A DNA stretch of 64,000 nt, from the NCBI RefSeq assembly GCF_042466115.1, contig NZ_JAXHBQ010000001.1, forward strand, positions 248,001-312,000, read 5' to 3'. Below are positions 8,131 to 16,015 of this stretch, one piece after another (the stretch's first letter is position 1; every line of letters starts with the position of its first letter). A program made the translations under genes and the position numbers. This stretch comes from SW4 sp042466115 (GTDB lineage: Bacteria > Pseudomonadota > Alphaproteobacteria > Rhodobacterales > Rhodobacteraceae). A model generated the notes under the pieces. The model was not told the origin of the DNA. It made no database searches and worked only from the letters and a program-made list of their open reading frames with translations.

Positions 8131-8154
8131 TGTCAGACATTTAAAAGTCTGACA
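8131..8154. promoter_or_regulatory. double GntR-type operator
   Basis: The sequence TGTCAGAC (8131-8138) is matched by its reverse complement GTCTGACA at 8147-8154, with an A/T-only 8-bp spacer. Each half is itself a TGTC-N-GAC palindrome, the form bound by FadR-type GntR dimers, and the two centres are 15 bp apart. The same stretch also shows a direct repeat of GACATTTAAAA (8136-8146 and 8151-8161). It sits between the start codon of the regulator (8129) and the divergent operon (8188). Confidence 0.75.
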
Positions 8155-8187
8155 TTTAAAACGCAAGAGCTGAGTCGGGGAGGACAG

Positions 8188-8940
8188 ATGCTTGCACGCG
8201 TGATCAGAACGATGACGGCACCCCATTGGCTGGGGCTGTTCGGGCTTGTTCTGGCGGGCTGGATGGCACTTTACCTGATGGCGATCCCCGCCGAGTTGCG
8301 CAGCCTGTCACGGATTTACGGCAGCGATTTCTGGGCGGACCTGTGCCGCGTCACACCGGACGGCGCGGGTTTGGTGAAACTTTGGGGCATGTGGGCACTG
8401 ATGTCGGCGGCGATGATGCTGCCCACAGCACTTCCGGCATTCGCGACCTTTGACGACCTACCCACATCGCGGCGTGATTTCGCGGCCCTCGCGGGGGGCT
8501 ACCTTGCGATCTGGCTGGGCTTTTCGGCTGTCGCGGCGCTGGCGCAAATGGCGCTGTGGCAGGCGGGGCTGGTTGATCAAACCGGCCTGAGCCTAAGCCG
8601 CATTCTGTCAGCCGCGCTGTTGATCGGGGCGGGCGCATACCAGTTCACCGCCCTGAAAAACGCCTGTGTCAGCAAGTGCCGCGCGCCGATGGCATTCTTT
8701 ATGGATCACTGGGCCAGCGGGGCGTGGCGGATGGGACTGCGCCTTGGCGCGGTTTGTCTTGGCTGCTGCTGGGCGCTGATGGCGCTGGCCTTTGTCGGCG
8801 GCGTGATGAGCCTTGCCTTTATGGGCCTCGCGACCCTGCTGATGGTGTTTGAAAAACTACCGCAATTGGGGGATCGCCTGACGCGACCCCTTGGATTTGG
8901 TCTGATCGGCGCGGGCGCGCTGGTGCTGGCCGGCATTTAA
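8188..8940 (+). CDS. DUF2182 membrane protein
   Basis: This 250-residue multipass protein matches DUF2182 (predicted metal-binding integral membrane protein). Characteristic are the M-W-x-x-M-S-A-A-M-M-L-P segment at about residues 72-83, the central C-V-S-K-C-R-A-P motif, and the G-x-x-x-G-C-C-W-A-L-M helix. The start ATG 8188 has a strong GGGGAGGA site. It is the first gene of a tight operon continuing into DUF1326, DinB and dmdA. DUF2182 and DUF1326 often occur together, but their role is not known; the paired cysteines suggest metal handling. Confidence 0.88.
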   Translation: MLARVIRTMTAPHWLGLFGLVLAGWMALYLMAIPAELRSLSRIYGSDFWADLCRVTPDGAGLVKLWGMWALMSAAMMLPTALPAFATFDDLPTSRRDFAALAGGYLAIWLGFSAVAALAQMALWQAGLVDQTGLSLSRILSAALLIGAGAYQFTALKNACVSKCRAPMAFFMDHWASGAWRMGLRLGAVCLGCCWALMALAFVGGVMSLAFMGLATLLMVFEKLPQLGDRLTRPLGFGLIGAGALVLAGI

Positions 8941-8952
8941 AGGAGAGCGATC

Positions 8953-9606
8953 ATGGACGGCAATTCACACCCGCTGCGGCGCAAGATCAGCGCAACCGAC
9001 TGGGCCATCAAGGGCGAGCTGTTCTTGAACTGCAACTGCACTGTGTTCTGCCCCTGTGTGGTCAGCCTTGGGGCGCACCCCCCGACCGAAGGCTACTGTC
9101 AGGCCTGGATGGCCGTGGCGATTGACGAAGGTCATTTCGAGGGCGAGGACCTGTCGGGCCTCAACATCGGCATTCTGGCCGACATTCCGGGGCGCATGGC
9201 CGAGGGCAACTGGAAGGTCGCGCTCTATGTGGATGAACGGGCCTCTGATACCGCCTATGACGGTCTGGGCCGTATCTTTAGCGGCACGGCAGGTGGCACC
9301 ACGGGGCTGTTCACGATGCTGGTCAGCGAAATCATCGGCATGGAGCGCGAAAAGGTCGATATCATGCGCGAGGGCACCAAACGTGGCCTTTATATCGGGC
9401 GCAAGATCCATGGCGAGATCGAGATGATCACCGGCACCGATCCCAGCCAGCCCGTGACCATGACCAATACGCAATATTGGATGGGGCCGGATGTGATCGC
9501 CGCGCGCGGATTGAAATCCAAGGTGCGCGACTATGGCCGTGTCTGGGATCTGTCTGGCAAGTCGGGCGAGATTTGCGCGATTGACTGGAAAGGTGCGGCC
9601 AAGTGA
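8953..9606 (+). CDS. DUF1326 protein
   Basis: The 217-residue product carries the DUF1326 hallmark near its N-terminus: L-N-C-N-C-T-V-F-C-P-C, a cysteine-rich knuckle at about residues 26-36 that could bind metal. Soluble alpha/beta sequence follows, including a G-R-K-I-H-G-E-I segment. It is 12 bp downstream of DUF2182 and overlaps the DinB gene by four bases, so all are probably cotranscribed under the GntR regulator. No enzymatic activity can be assigned. Confidence 0.87.
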   Translation: MDGNSHPLRRKISATDWAIKGELFLNCNCTVFCPCVVSLGAHPPTEGYCQAWMAVAIDEGHFEGEDLSGLNIGILADIPGRMAEGNWKVALYVDERASDTAYDGLGRIFSGTAGGTTGLFTMLVSEIIGMEREKVDIMREGTKRGLYIGRKIHGEIEMITGTDPSQPVTMTNTQYWMGPDVIAARGLKSKVRDYGRVWDLSGKSGEICAIDWKGAAK

Positions 9607-10109
9607 TCGACGCGGGCTACTGTCAGATGATGGCGCGCTACAACGCGTGGCAAAACAAAGGCTTGCGCGCCATTGTTGATGCGATGGATGAAGAAGAGCT
9701 GCGCCGTGATCGTGGTGCGTTCTTTGGCTCGATCCTTGGCACGCTGAACCACCTGCTGTGGGGCGATCTGATCTGGATGGCGCGGTTTCAGGGCACACCG
9801 CCCCCCGCACAGGGCATTCCCGAAAGCCCCGCCATGACATCCACGCCAACCGAATGGTCCACACAGCGGTTTCGCACGGACGGGCGCATCACCCTTTGGG
9901 CGGACAAATTGAACACGATTGATCTGATCGGCCCGCTGACGTGGTATTCCGGCGCGATGGATCGCGAGATGCACCAGCCGCTGCAAACCTGCATCGTGCA
10001 TTTCTTCAACCACCAGACCCATCATCGCGGTCAGGTCCATGCCATGCTGACGGCGGCGGGGGCCAAACCCGGCCCGACCGATCTGGCCTTCATGCCCGAG
10101 GATTTCTGA
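9603..10109 (+). CDS. DinB-family protein
   Basis: This 168-residue four-helix protein belongs to the DinB/YfiT-like superfamily of metal-dependent thiol transferases. The three metal-ligand histidines are visible: L-N-H-L-L-W-G-D near residue 40, then H-F-F-N-H-Q-T-H-H-R-G-Q-V-H near 132-145. Relatives conjugate low-molecular-weight thiols or are simply of unknown function. It starts with GTG overlapping the stop of the previous gene and ends one base before the ATG of dmdA. Its place in a sulfur-metabolism operon makes a thiol-related role attractive, but that is inference. Confidence 0.85.
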   Translation: MIDAGYCQMMARYNAWQNKGLRAIVDAMDEEELRRDRGAFFGSILGTLNHLLWGDLIWMARFQGTPPPAQGIPESPAMTSTPTEWSTQRFRTDGRITLWADKLNTIDLIGPLTWYSGAMDREMHQPLQTCIVHFFNHQTHHRGQVHAMLTAAGAKPGPTDLAFMPEDF

Positions 10110-11210
10110 ATGGCGCTCATTTCCCCGTCACGCCGGCTGCGGCGCACTCCGTTTTCCGATGGCGTCGAAGCCGCGGGTGTGAAGGGCTATACGTCCTATA
10201 ACCACATGCTGTTGCCGACGGTGTTCCGGTCTGTCCAGGAAGATTACCGGCATCTGAAAACGGCCGTGCAGGTCTGGGATGTGGCTTGCGAGCGGCAAGT
10301 CGAAGTGCGCGGACCCGATGCGGGGCGTTTGATGCAGATGCTGACCCCGCGTGACCTGCGCAAGATGGAACCGGGCATGTGTTACTATGTGCCGATGGTC
10401 GATGAAACCGGCGGGATGCTGAACGATCCGGTGGCCGTGAAACTGGCCGAAGACCGCTATTGGATTTCCATCGCCGACAGCGATTTGCTGTTCTGGGTCA
10501 AAGGGTTGGTCTATGGCTTCCGGCTGGACGTGCTGGTGGGTGAACCCGATGTGTCGCCACTTGCGATTCAGGGACCGAAAGCAGATGATCTGGCGGCACG
10601 TGTCTTTGGTGACGGCGTGCGCGATATCCGGTTTTTCCGCTTTGGCTGGTTTGAATTTCAGGGCCGTCAGATGCTGGTTGCCCGTTCCGGCTATTCCCGG
10701 CAGGGTGGTTTCGAGATTTACGTCGAAGGCGGCGATATCGGCATGCCCCTGTGGCACGCCCTGATGGAAGCGGGGCGCGATTTGGACGTGCATGCGGGCT
10801 GTCCCAACCTGATTGAACGGATCGAGGGCGGTTTGCTGTCTTATGGCAACGACATGACCCGCGACAACACCCCCCACGAGGCCGGATTGGGGCGGTTCTG
10901 TTCGACCCAGACGGCGATCGGTTGCGTGGGGCGCGATGCGTTGTTGCGTGTCGCCAGCGAGGGGCCGGTGAAGCAGGTGCGCGCCCTGCGCATCGAAGGG
11001 GACATCCCCCCTTGTGACCGTGTCTGGCCCTTGATGGACGGGCAGCATCAGGTCGGCGCGATCACTTCGGCGGCGTGGTCGCCCGATTTTGAAACCAATG
11101 TCGCGATTGGCATGGTGCGGATGACCCACTGGAACCCGGCGACCGATCTGGACGTTGTGACCCAGAACGGCGTGTTTCCGGCTGTGGTGCAGGAAACATT
11201 CTGGATTTAG
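10110..11210 (+). CDS. dmdA: dimethylsulfoniopropionate demethylase DmdA
   Basis: The 366-residue protein is a GcvT-fold tetrahydrofolate-dependent demethylase that converts DMSP to methylmercaptopropionate. It matches the marine DmdA pattern along its length: S-R-R-L-R-(R/K)-T-P-F, Y-N-H-M-L-L-P, W-D-V-A-C-E-R-Q, N-D-P-V-A-V-K-L-A-E, W-I-S-I-A-D-S-D, and C-P-N-L-I-E-R-I-E-G-G-L-L-S-Y-G-N-D. Those last blocks distinguish it from glycine-cleavage T proteins. It immediately follows the DinB gene (stop and start adjacent) and is 68 bp before acuI, the usual roseobacter arrangement. Confidence 0.93.
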   Translation: MALISPSRRLRRTPFSDGVEAAGVKGYTSYNHMLLPTVFRSVQEDYRHLKTAVQVWDVACERQVEVRGPDAGRLMQMLTPRDLRKMEPGMCYYVPMVDETGGMLNDPVAVKLAEDRYWISIADSDLLFWVKGLVYGFRLDVLVGEPDVSPLAIQGPKADDLAARVFGDGVRDIRFFRFGWFEFQGRQMLVARSGYSRQGGFEIYVEGGDIGMPLWHALMEAGRDLDVHAGCPNLIERIEGGLLSYGNDMTRDNTPHEAGLGRFCSTQTAIGCVGRDALLRVASEGPVKQVRALRIEGDIPPCDRVWPLMDGQHQVGAITSAAWSPDFETNVAIGMVRMTHWNPATDLDVVTQNGVFPAVVQETFWI

Positions 11211-11278
11211 CGCCTGTTGCGCCGTCGGAGCCTCCGGCGGGGATATTTCAGGCAAGATGAGATTGAAGGAGAGATGCG

Positions 11279-12262
11279 ATGTTCAACGCTTTGGTGGTTG
11301 AGAAGGATGATGAAGGCAAGACGAGCGCGGCGGTGCGCGAGATCGGCCTTGATGATCTGCCCGAAGGGGATGTGACCGTCGCGGTGGAGTATTCCACGGT
11401 GAATTACAAAGACGGGCTGTGCATCGGACCGGGCGGCGGGCTGGTGCGCAATTATCCGCATGTGCCGGGGATTGATTTTGCCGGCACCGTCGAGGCATCA
11501 GATGATCCGCGCTACAAGGCGGGCGACAAGGTTGTCCTGACCGGCTGGCGCGTGGGCGAGGCCCATTGGGGCGGGTATTCCCAGAAAGCCCGCGTCAAGG
11601 CCGACTGGTTGGTGCCGCTGCCCGAGGGGTTGGATGCGCGCCAGGCAATGGCCGTGGGCACCGCCGGATTCACGGCGATGCTGGCGGTGATGGCGCTGGA
11701 AGATCACGGGATCAAGGACGGGCCGGTGCTGGTCACGGGAGCCGCGGGCGGAGTCGGGTCGGTCGCGACGGCGATTCTGGCCAATCTGGGGCATCAGGTG
11801 GCCGGTGTCACAGGGCGCCCCGAAACGGCCGATTATCTCAAGGACCTTGGCGCGACACAGATCGTGGCCCGTGCCGAGCTGAACGAGACCACCAAACGCC
11901 CGCTCGAGGCGGAAACCTGGGGCGGATGCGTCGATGCGGTGGGCGGCGAGATGCTGGCCCGTGTGTTGGGGCAGATGCAATACGGTGCTTCGGTCGCCGC
12001 CGTTGGTCTGGCAGGGGGGGCGGCACTGCCCGCCACGGTCATTCCGTTCCTGTTGCGTGGGGTGAACCTGTTGGGAATCGATTCGGTCATGCAGCCCTAT
12101 GAAACCCGTGTCCGCGCATGGCAGCGTATCGCCCGCGACCTGCCGATGGCCAAGCTGGACGCCATGGTCCAGCCCGCCGTCCTGTCGGATTTGCCAGGGC
12201 TGGGACGCGATATTTTGAAGGGTCAGATCAAGGGCCGCGTGGTTGTCGACGTGAACGCCTGA
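11279..12262 (+). CDS. acuI: acrylyl-CoA reductase AcuI (zinc-free MDR family)
   Basis: The 327-residue oxidoreductase belongs to the YhdH/AcuI branch of the medium-chain dehydrogenase family. Visible are the Y-S-x-x-N-Y-K-D-G catalytic-domain motif at residues 39-47, H-V-P-G-I-D-F-A-G, and the NADPH-binding V-T-G-A-A-G-G-V-G-S-V-A loop near 150. It lacks the structural zinc cysteines. AcuI reduces toxic acrylyl-CoA to propionyl-CoA during DMSP cleavage/assimilation, and pairing with dmdA supports this role over generic quinone reductase. RBS GAAGGAGAG precedes ATG 11279. Confidence 0.92.
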   Translation: MFNALVVEKDDEGKTSAAVREIGLDDLPEGDVTVAVEYSTVNYKDGLCIGPGGGLVRNYPHVPGIDFAGTVEASDDPRYKAGDKVVLTGWRVGEAHWGGYSQKARVKADWLVPLPEGLDARQAMAVGTAGFTAMLAVMALEDHGIKDGPVLVTGAAGGVGSVATAILANLGHQVAGVTGRPETADYLKDLGATQIVARAELNETTKRPLEAETWGGCVDAVGGEMLARVLGQMQYGASVAAVGLAGGAALPATVIPFLLRGVNLLGIDSVMQPYETRVRAWQRIARDLPMAKLDAMVQPAVLSDLPGLGRDILKGQIKGRVVVDVNA

Positions 12263-12295
12263 CGCCCCTTGTCGGCCGCTCCGTGTCGCGATTTG

Positions 12296-12329
12296 GTGCA
12301 AAAGTGCCTTTGCGGGGTGTTTTTTGCAC
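12296..12329. promoter_or_regulatory. inverted repeat upstream of uspA-BCCT, possible operator
   Basis: GTGCAAAA at 12296-12303 is the reverse complement of TTTTGCAC at 12322-12329, an 8-bp match with 18 bp between. It lies about 125 bp before the UspA gene and 34 bp after acuI. It could be a regulator site; it lacks the GC-rich stem expected of an intrinsic terminator. Confidence 0.35.
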
Positions 12330-12451
12330 AAACTGCCTGTTAGCGTTTCCCCATGTGGGGGGACGTTTGCAGCGATCCTTTCCAATTGAACAGGCGAATA
12401 GGGGCAGCGCCCCAGGGCGCACCTCTGCATTCGTCAGAACAGGAGGGATAT

Positions 12452-12871
12452 ATGTTCAAGCGTATCATGATGCCCGTGGATTTGGCCCATGTGGATAGTC
12501 TTGCGCAGGCAATGACTGTCGCGGCCGATCTGGCGGGCCACTATGGCGTCGAGCTTGTGTTTGTCGGCGTCACCGGGACGGCGCCCAGCGGTGCGGCGCG
12601 CTCACCCGAAGAATACCGCGACAAGCTGGCGGGCTTTGCGGCCGAAAAGGCCAGCCGCCACGCGATCAGCACCGCATCACATACCGTCGTCAGCCATGAT
12701 CCTGCGGTCGAACTGGATGATGTGCTGGTCCGGGCCGTGGCCGAGGTCGGCGCCGACCTTGTCGTCATGGCAACCCATGTGCCCAACATGTCCGATATGA
12801 TCTTGCCGGCACATGGCGGCGCCCTTGCGCGCCATACGGATGTTTCCGTCTTTCTTGTACGTCACGCCTAG
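12452..12871 (+). CDS. universal stress protein, UspA family
   Basis: The 139-residue protein is a single Usp domain: M-F-K-R-I-M-M-P-V-D-L opening strand, alternating alpha/beta units, and a C-terminal A-D-L-V-V-M-A-T-H then S-V-F-L-V-R-H-A strand. The ATP-binding G-x-x-G-x-(S/T) loop is altered to A-H-G-G-A-L-A-R-H-T, so nucleotide binding is uncertain. RBS AGGAGGG precedes ATG 12452. It is 50 bp upstream of a BCCT transporter; small Usp proteins are often cotranscribed with and modulate osmolyte transporters. Confidence 0.85.
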   Translation: MFKRIMMPVDLAHVDSLAQAMTVAADLAGHYGVELVFVGVTGTAPSGAARSPEEYRDKLAGFAAEKASRHAISTASHTVVSHDPAVELDDVLVRAVAEVGADLVVMATHVPNMSDMILPAHGGALARHTDVSVFLVRHA

Positions 12872-12921
12872 GCGAGCAAGACCACAAACAACAAAACAAC
12901 AAAACAACAGGGGGGCCATTC

Positions 12922-14646
12922 ATGGTCGACGAAACAACAAACCAAGGGATACCGGAGCCCGAAGGACACTCCGAAGTGATCCAGACCGATTACGAAATCG
13001 GTCAGGACAATATCGAAACGAAAATCGGGCCGTTCAAGATCGACATTCACAACCCGGTTTTCGTGATTTCATCCGTGATGATCGTGCTGTTTGTCGCCAT
13101 CGCGCTGATCTGGCCCGAAGGGTCCAAGGAAACGTTCCTTGCGGTGCGCAACTATGTGAAATCAACCTTTGACTGGTTCTTCCTGCTGTCGGCTAACCTG
13201 TTCGTGCTCTTTGCGCTGCTGCTGATCGTGACCCCGTGGGGCAGCGTGCGCCTTGGCGGAACCGAGGCCACGCCGGACTACAGCTATCCGGCATGGTTCG
13301 CGATGCTGTTTGCCGCCGGTATGGGCATCGGGCTGATGTTCTTTGGTGTGCTTGAACCGGTTTACTACTTTGGCACGCCCTGGGGCGATCAGCCGCTGGG
13401 GGGCGAATTGGGCATCGTTGACGGTGTTGTCGCAGATGCGGCCGCACTCGAGGCGGCCCGCCAGATGGCCATGGCCGCAACGATCTATCACTGGGGGCTG
13501 CACCCTTGGGCGATCTATGCGATCGTCGGTCTGGCGCTGGCATTGTTCAGCTATAACAAGGGTCTGCCGCTGACGCTGCGTTCGGCCTTTTATCCGCTGC
13601 TGGGTGAACGTGTCTGGGGGGCGTGGGGCAATGCGATTGATACCATCGCCGCCTTTGCCACCCTGTTCGGGCTGGCCACATCGCTGGGCTTTGGTGCCAC
13701 GCAAGTGGCTTCGGGTCTGACCGAAGTGTTCGGGTCGGGCGTTGCCGAAGACGGTACGCGCAACTTCCTTGGGTTCCTGTGGGGCAATGCCGATACCAGT
13801 TCGGACAGTTCGTTCCTGCTGGTGCTGATCATCGCCTTCATCACGGCCATCGCGCTTGTGTCGGTCGTGCGTGGCCTTGATGGCGGGGTCAAGGTGCTGT
13901 CGGAAATCAACATGGGGCTTGCGGGCCTGCTGCTGGCCTTTGTCTTTCTGGCCGGTCCAACCCTGTCGATCCTTGGTGATTTCTTTGGCGGGCTTGTGGG
14001 CTATGCCAAGAACATCGGGCCGCTGTCCAACCCCTTCGGGCGTGAAGACACAGGGTTCCTGCACGGCTGGACCACGTTCTACTGGGCGTGGTGGATCAGC
14101 TGGTCGCCTTTCGTGGGCATGTTCATCGCCCGCGTCAGCCGGGGCCGCACCGTGCGCGAGTTCGTGATCTGCGTGCTTCTGATCCCCTCGCTGGTCTGTG
14201 TGTTCTGGATGGCGACATTCGGCGGCACTGCCATCACCCAGGTGATCGAGGGCGCAACCGAAAGCGGCGTGTTCCAGAACGTGATCGCAAGCTACAAGCC
14301 TGAAATCTCGCTCTTTGCGATGTTGGGTGAATTGCCACTGGCCTCGATCACATCGGTGCTTGCGGTGGTGCTGGTCATCATCTTCTTCGTGACCTCGTCG
14401 GATTCCGGCTCGCTGGTGATCGACACGATCACGGCGGGTGGCAAGGTCGACGCGCCTGTATCGCAGCGTATCTTCTGGTGCATCTTTGAGGGTGCGGTTG
14501 CGGGTGTGCTGCTGCTGGGGGCTGCCGGCACGGCGGGTCTGGATTCGCTTCAGGCGATGGTGATCTCGTCGGGGCTGTTCTTTACCGCAGTCCTGCTGGT
14601 CATGTGCTTTTCGATCATGCGCGGGCTGATGTCCGAAAAACGCTGA
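12922..14646 (+). CDS. BCCT-family betaine/choline/DMSP transporter
   Basis: The 574-residue protein is a 12-segment betaine-choline-carnitine transporter. The family signature G-M-G-I-G-L-M-F-F-G-V-L-E-P lies in the third helix region near residue 133, the aromatic W-T-x-F-Y-W-A-W-W-I-S-W-S-P-F box in the eighth, and S-S-D-S-G-S-L further on. The G-M-G-I-G form is typical of sodium-coupled betaine carriers. A hydrophilic N-terminal tail of about 45 residues precedes the first helix. Because it follows dmdA-acuI on the same strand, DMSP is a likely substrate, though glycine betaine or choline remain equally possible from sequence alone. Confidence 0.88.
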   Translation: MVDETTNQGIPEPEGHSEVIQTDYEIGQDNIETKIGPFKIDIHNPVFVISSVMIVLFVAIALIWPEGSKETFLAVRNYVKSTFDWFFLLSANLFVLFALLLIVTPWGSVRLGGTEATPDYSYPAWFAMLFAAGMGIGLMFFGVLEPVYYFGTPWGDQPLGGELGIVDGVVADAAALEAARQMAMAATIYHWGLHPWAIYAIVGLALALFSYNKGLPLTLRSAFYPLLGERVWGAWGNAIDTIAAFATLFGLATSLGFGATQVASGLTEVFGSGVAEDGTRNFLGFLWGNADTSSDSSFLLVLIIAFITAIALVSVVRGLDGGVKVLSEINMGLAGLLLAFVFLAGPTLSILGDFFGGLVGYAKNIGPLSNPFGREDTGFLHGWTTFYWAWWISWSPFVGMFIARVSRGRTVREFVICVLLIPSLVCVFWMATFGGTAITQVIEGATESGVFQNVIASYKPEISLFAMLGELPLASITSVLAVVLVIIFFVTSSDSGSLVIDTITAGGKVDAPVSQRIFWCIFEGAVAGVLLLGAAGTAGLDSLQAMVISSGLFFTAVLLVMCFSIMRGLMSEKR

Positions 14647-14668
14647 TCGGGCGCTGACATGTTGTGAT

Positions 14669-14697
14669 GGGGCCGCTCCGGTTGGGGCGGCCCTTTT
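14669..14697 (+). terminator. intrinsic terminator after the BCCT gene
   Basis: Perfect 7-bp stem GGGCCGC (14670-14676) and GCGGCCC (14687-14693) with a 10-base loop, followed by TTTT. Confidence 0.8.
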
Positions 14698-14779
14698 GCG
14701 TTTGGCCCATGCGGGCGCCCAAACGCAAGCGGCCCACTTCACGATTGCAATCGTCACAAACTCGCGAAACACTGCGCCC

Positions 14780-15997
14780 ATGAAACTCGATATTGCATGG
14801 GTGCGGGCCCAGTTTCCCGCCTTCGCCGAGGCACCGTTGCAGGGGCAGGCCTTTTTTGAAAATGCAGGTGGATCATATACTTGCGCACCAGTCATCGACC
14901 GCCTGACGCGGTTCTATCACCAGCGCAAGGTGCAGCCCTATGCGCCCTACACAGCTTCGGAACTGGCAGGGGCCGAAATGGACGAGGCGCGCACGCGATT
15001 GGCACAGATGCTGGGGGTCGCCACGCACGAGGTATCGTTCGGGCCGTCCACCACGCAAAACACCTATGTGCTGGCCAATGCCGTGCGCCGCTGGCTGAAA
15101 CCCGGCGACGCGGTGGTAGTTACCAATCAGGATCACGAGGCCAATTCCGGCCCGTGGCGCAGGCTGGCCGAGGAAGGGATCGACGTGCGCGAATGGCGCA
15201 TCGACCCTGAAACCGGCCATCTGGACCCTGACAAACTGACCGACCTATTGGACGAAAAGGTGCGCGTGGTCTGTTTCCCGCATTGCTCCAACGTGGTCGG
15301 TGAAATCAATGATGTGGCGGCGATCACCGCGCTGGCCCATGCGGCAGGGGCCTTCACGGTTGTGGATGGTGTCAGCTATGCGCCACACGGCTTTGCCGAT
15401 GTGGGCGCGCTGGGGTGCGATGTTTATTTGTTCAGCGCCTACAAGACCTATGGCCCCCATCAGGGCGTCATGGTCATCCGCGAAGCGTTCGGAATGGACC
15501 TGCCCAATCAGGGGCACCATTTCAACGGGGGCAGCCTTTATAAACGGTTCACGCCCGCAGGGCCGGACCACGCCCAGGTTGCGGCCTGTGCGGGCATGGC
15601 CGATTACATGGACGCGCTGTCGGCCCAGCATGGTGGCGGGCAGGGGGCCGATGCGGCACGCCTGTCCCACGATTTGATGCGCGCGCATGAAATCGCGCTG
15701 ATGGAGCCGCTGCTGGAGTATCTGGCGGCGAAAAACTCGGTGCGGATGCTGGGGCCAAGCGCGCCCGACACCCGCGCGCCGACCATTGCCTTGGAGCTGG
15801 CCGAACCGGGTGAAGGGGCGGCGGCGCGCCTCGCCAATCACGGGATCATGACCGGTGGTGGTGATTTCTATGCAGGTCGCGCGCTGGCGGGCATGGGCGT
15901 GGACCCCGACAAGGGTGTGCTGCGCCTGTCGTTCACCCATTACACATCCGCCGCCGAGGTGGACAAACTTATTGGCGCGCTAGATCAGGAGATATAG
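14780..15997 (+). CDS. class V aminotransferase / cysteine-desulfurase-like protein
   Basis: The 405-residue PLP enzyme has the class V fold: F-F-E-N-A-G-G-S near residue 30, the N-Q-D-H-E-A-N segment, V-V-D-G-V-S-Y-A-P-H-G with the cofactor aspartate and histidine, and the Schiff-base lysine in F-S-A-Y-K-T-Y-G-P-H-Q-G near residue 223. The C-terminal catalytic-cysteine loop of NifS/SufS is replaced by G-G-D-F-Y-A, so sulfur transfer from cysteine is doubtful and a lyase or aminotransferase activity is more likely. It is 18 bp upstream of the photolyase gene, hence probably cotranscribed. Confidence 0.82.
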   Translation: MKLDIAWVRAQFPAFAEAPLQGQAFFENAGGSYTCAPVIDRLTRFYHQRKVQPYAPYTASELAGAEMDEARTRLAQMLGVATHEVSFGPSTTQNTYVLANAVRRWLKPGDAVVVTNQDHEANSGPWRRLAEEGIDVREWRIDPETGHLDPDKLTDLLDEKVRVVCFPHCSNVVGEINDVAAITALAHAAGAFTVVDGVSYAPHGFADVGALGCDVYLFSAYKTYGPHQGVMVIREAFGMDLPNQGHHFNGGSLYKRFTPAGPDHAQVAACAGMADYMDALSAQHGGGQGADAARLSHDLMRAHEIALMEPLLEYLAAKNSVRMLGPSAPDTRAPTIALELAEPGEGAAARLANHGIMTGGGDFYAGRALAGMGVDPDKGVLRLSFTHYTSAAEVDKLIGALDQEI

Positions 15998-16015
15998 CAG
16001 CAAAACAGGCGCGCC

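Noticed and set aside
13162..14895. 577-codon open frame antisense to the BCCT gene
   Set aside because: It covers the whole carrier gene in the opposite direction and is arginine/histidine/glutamine-rich, the usual shadow in GC-rich DNA. The BCCT frame has all family motifs.
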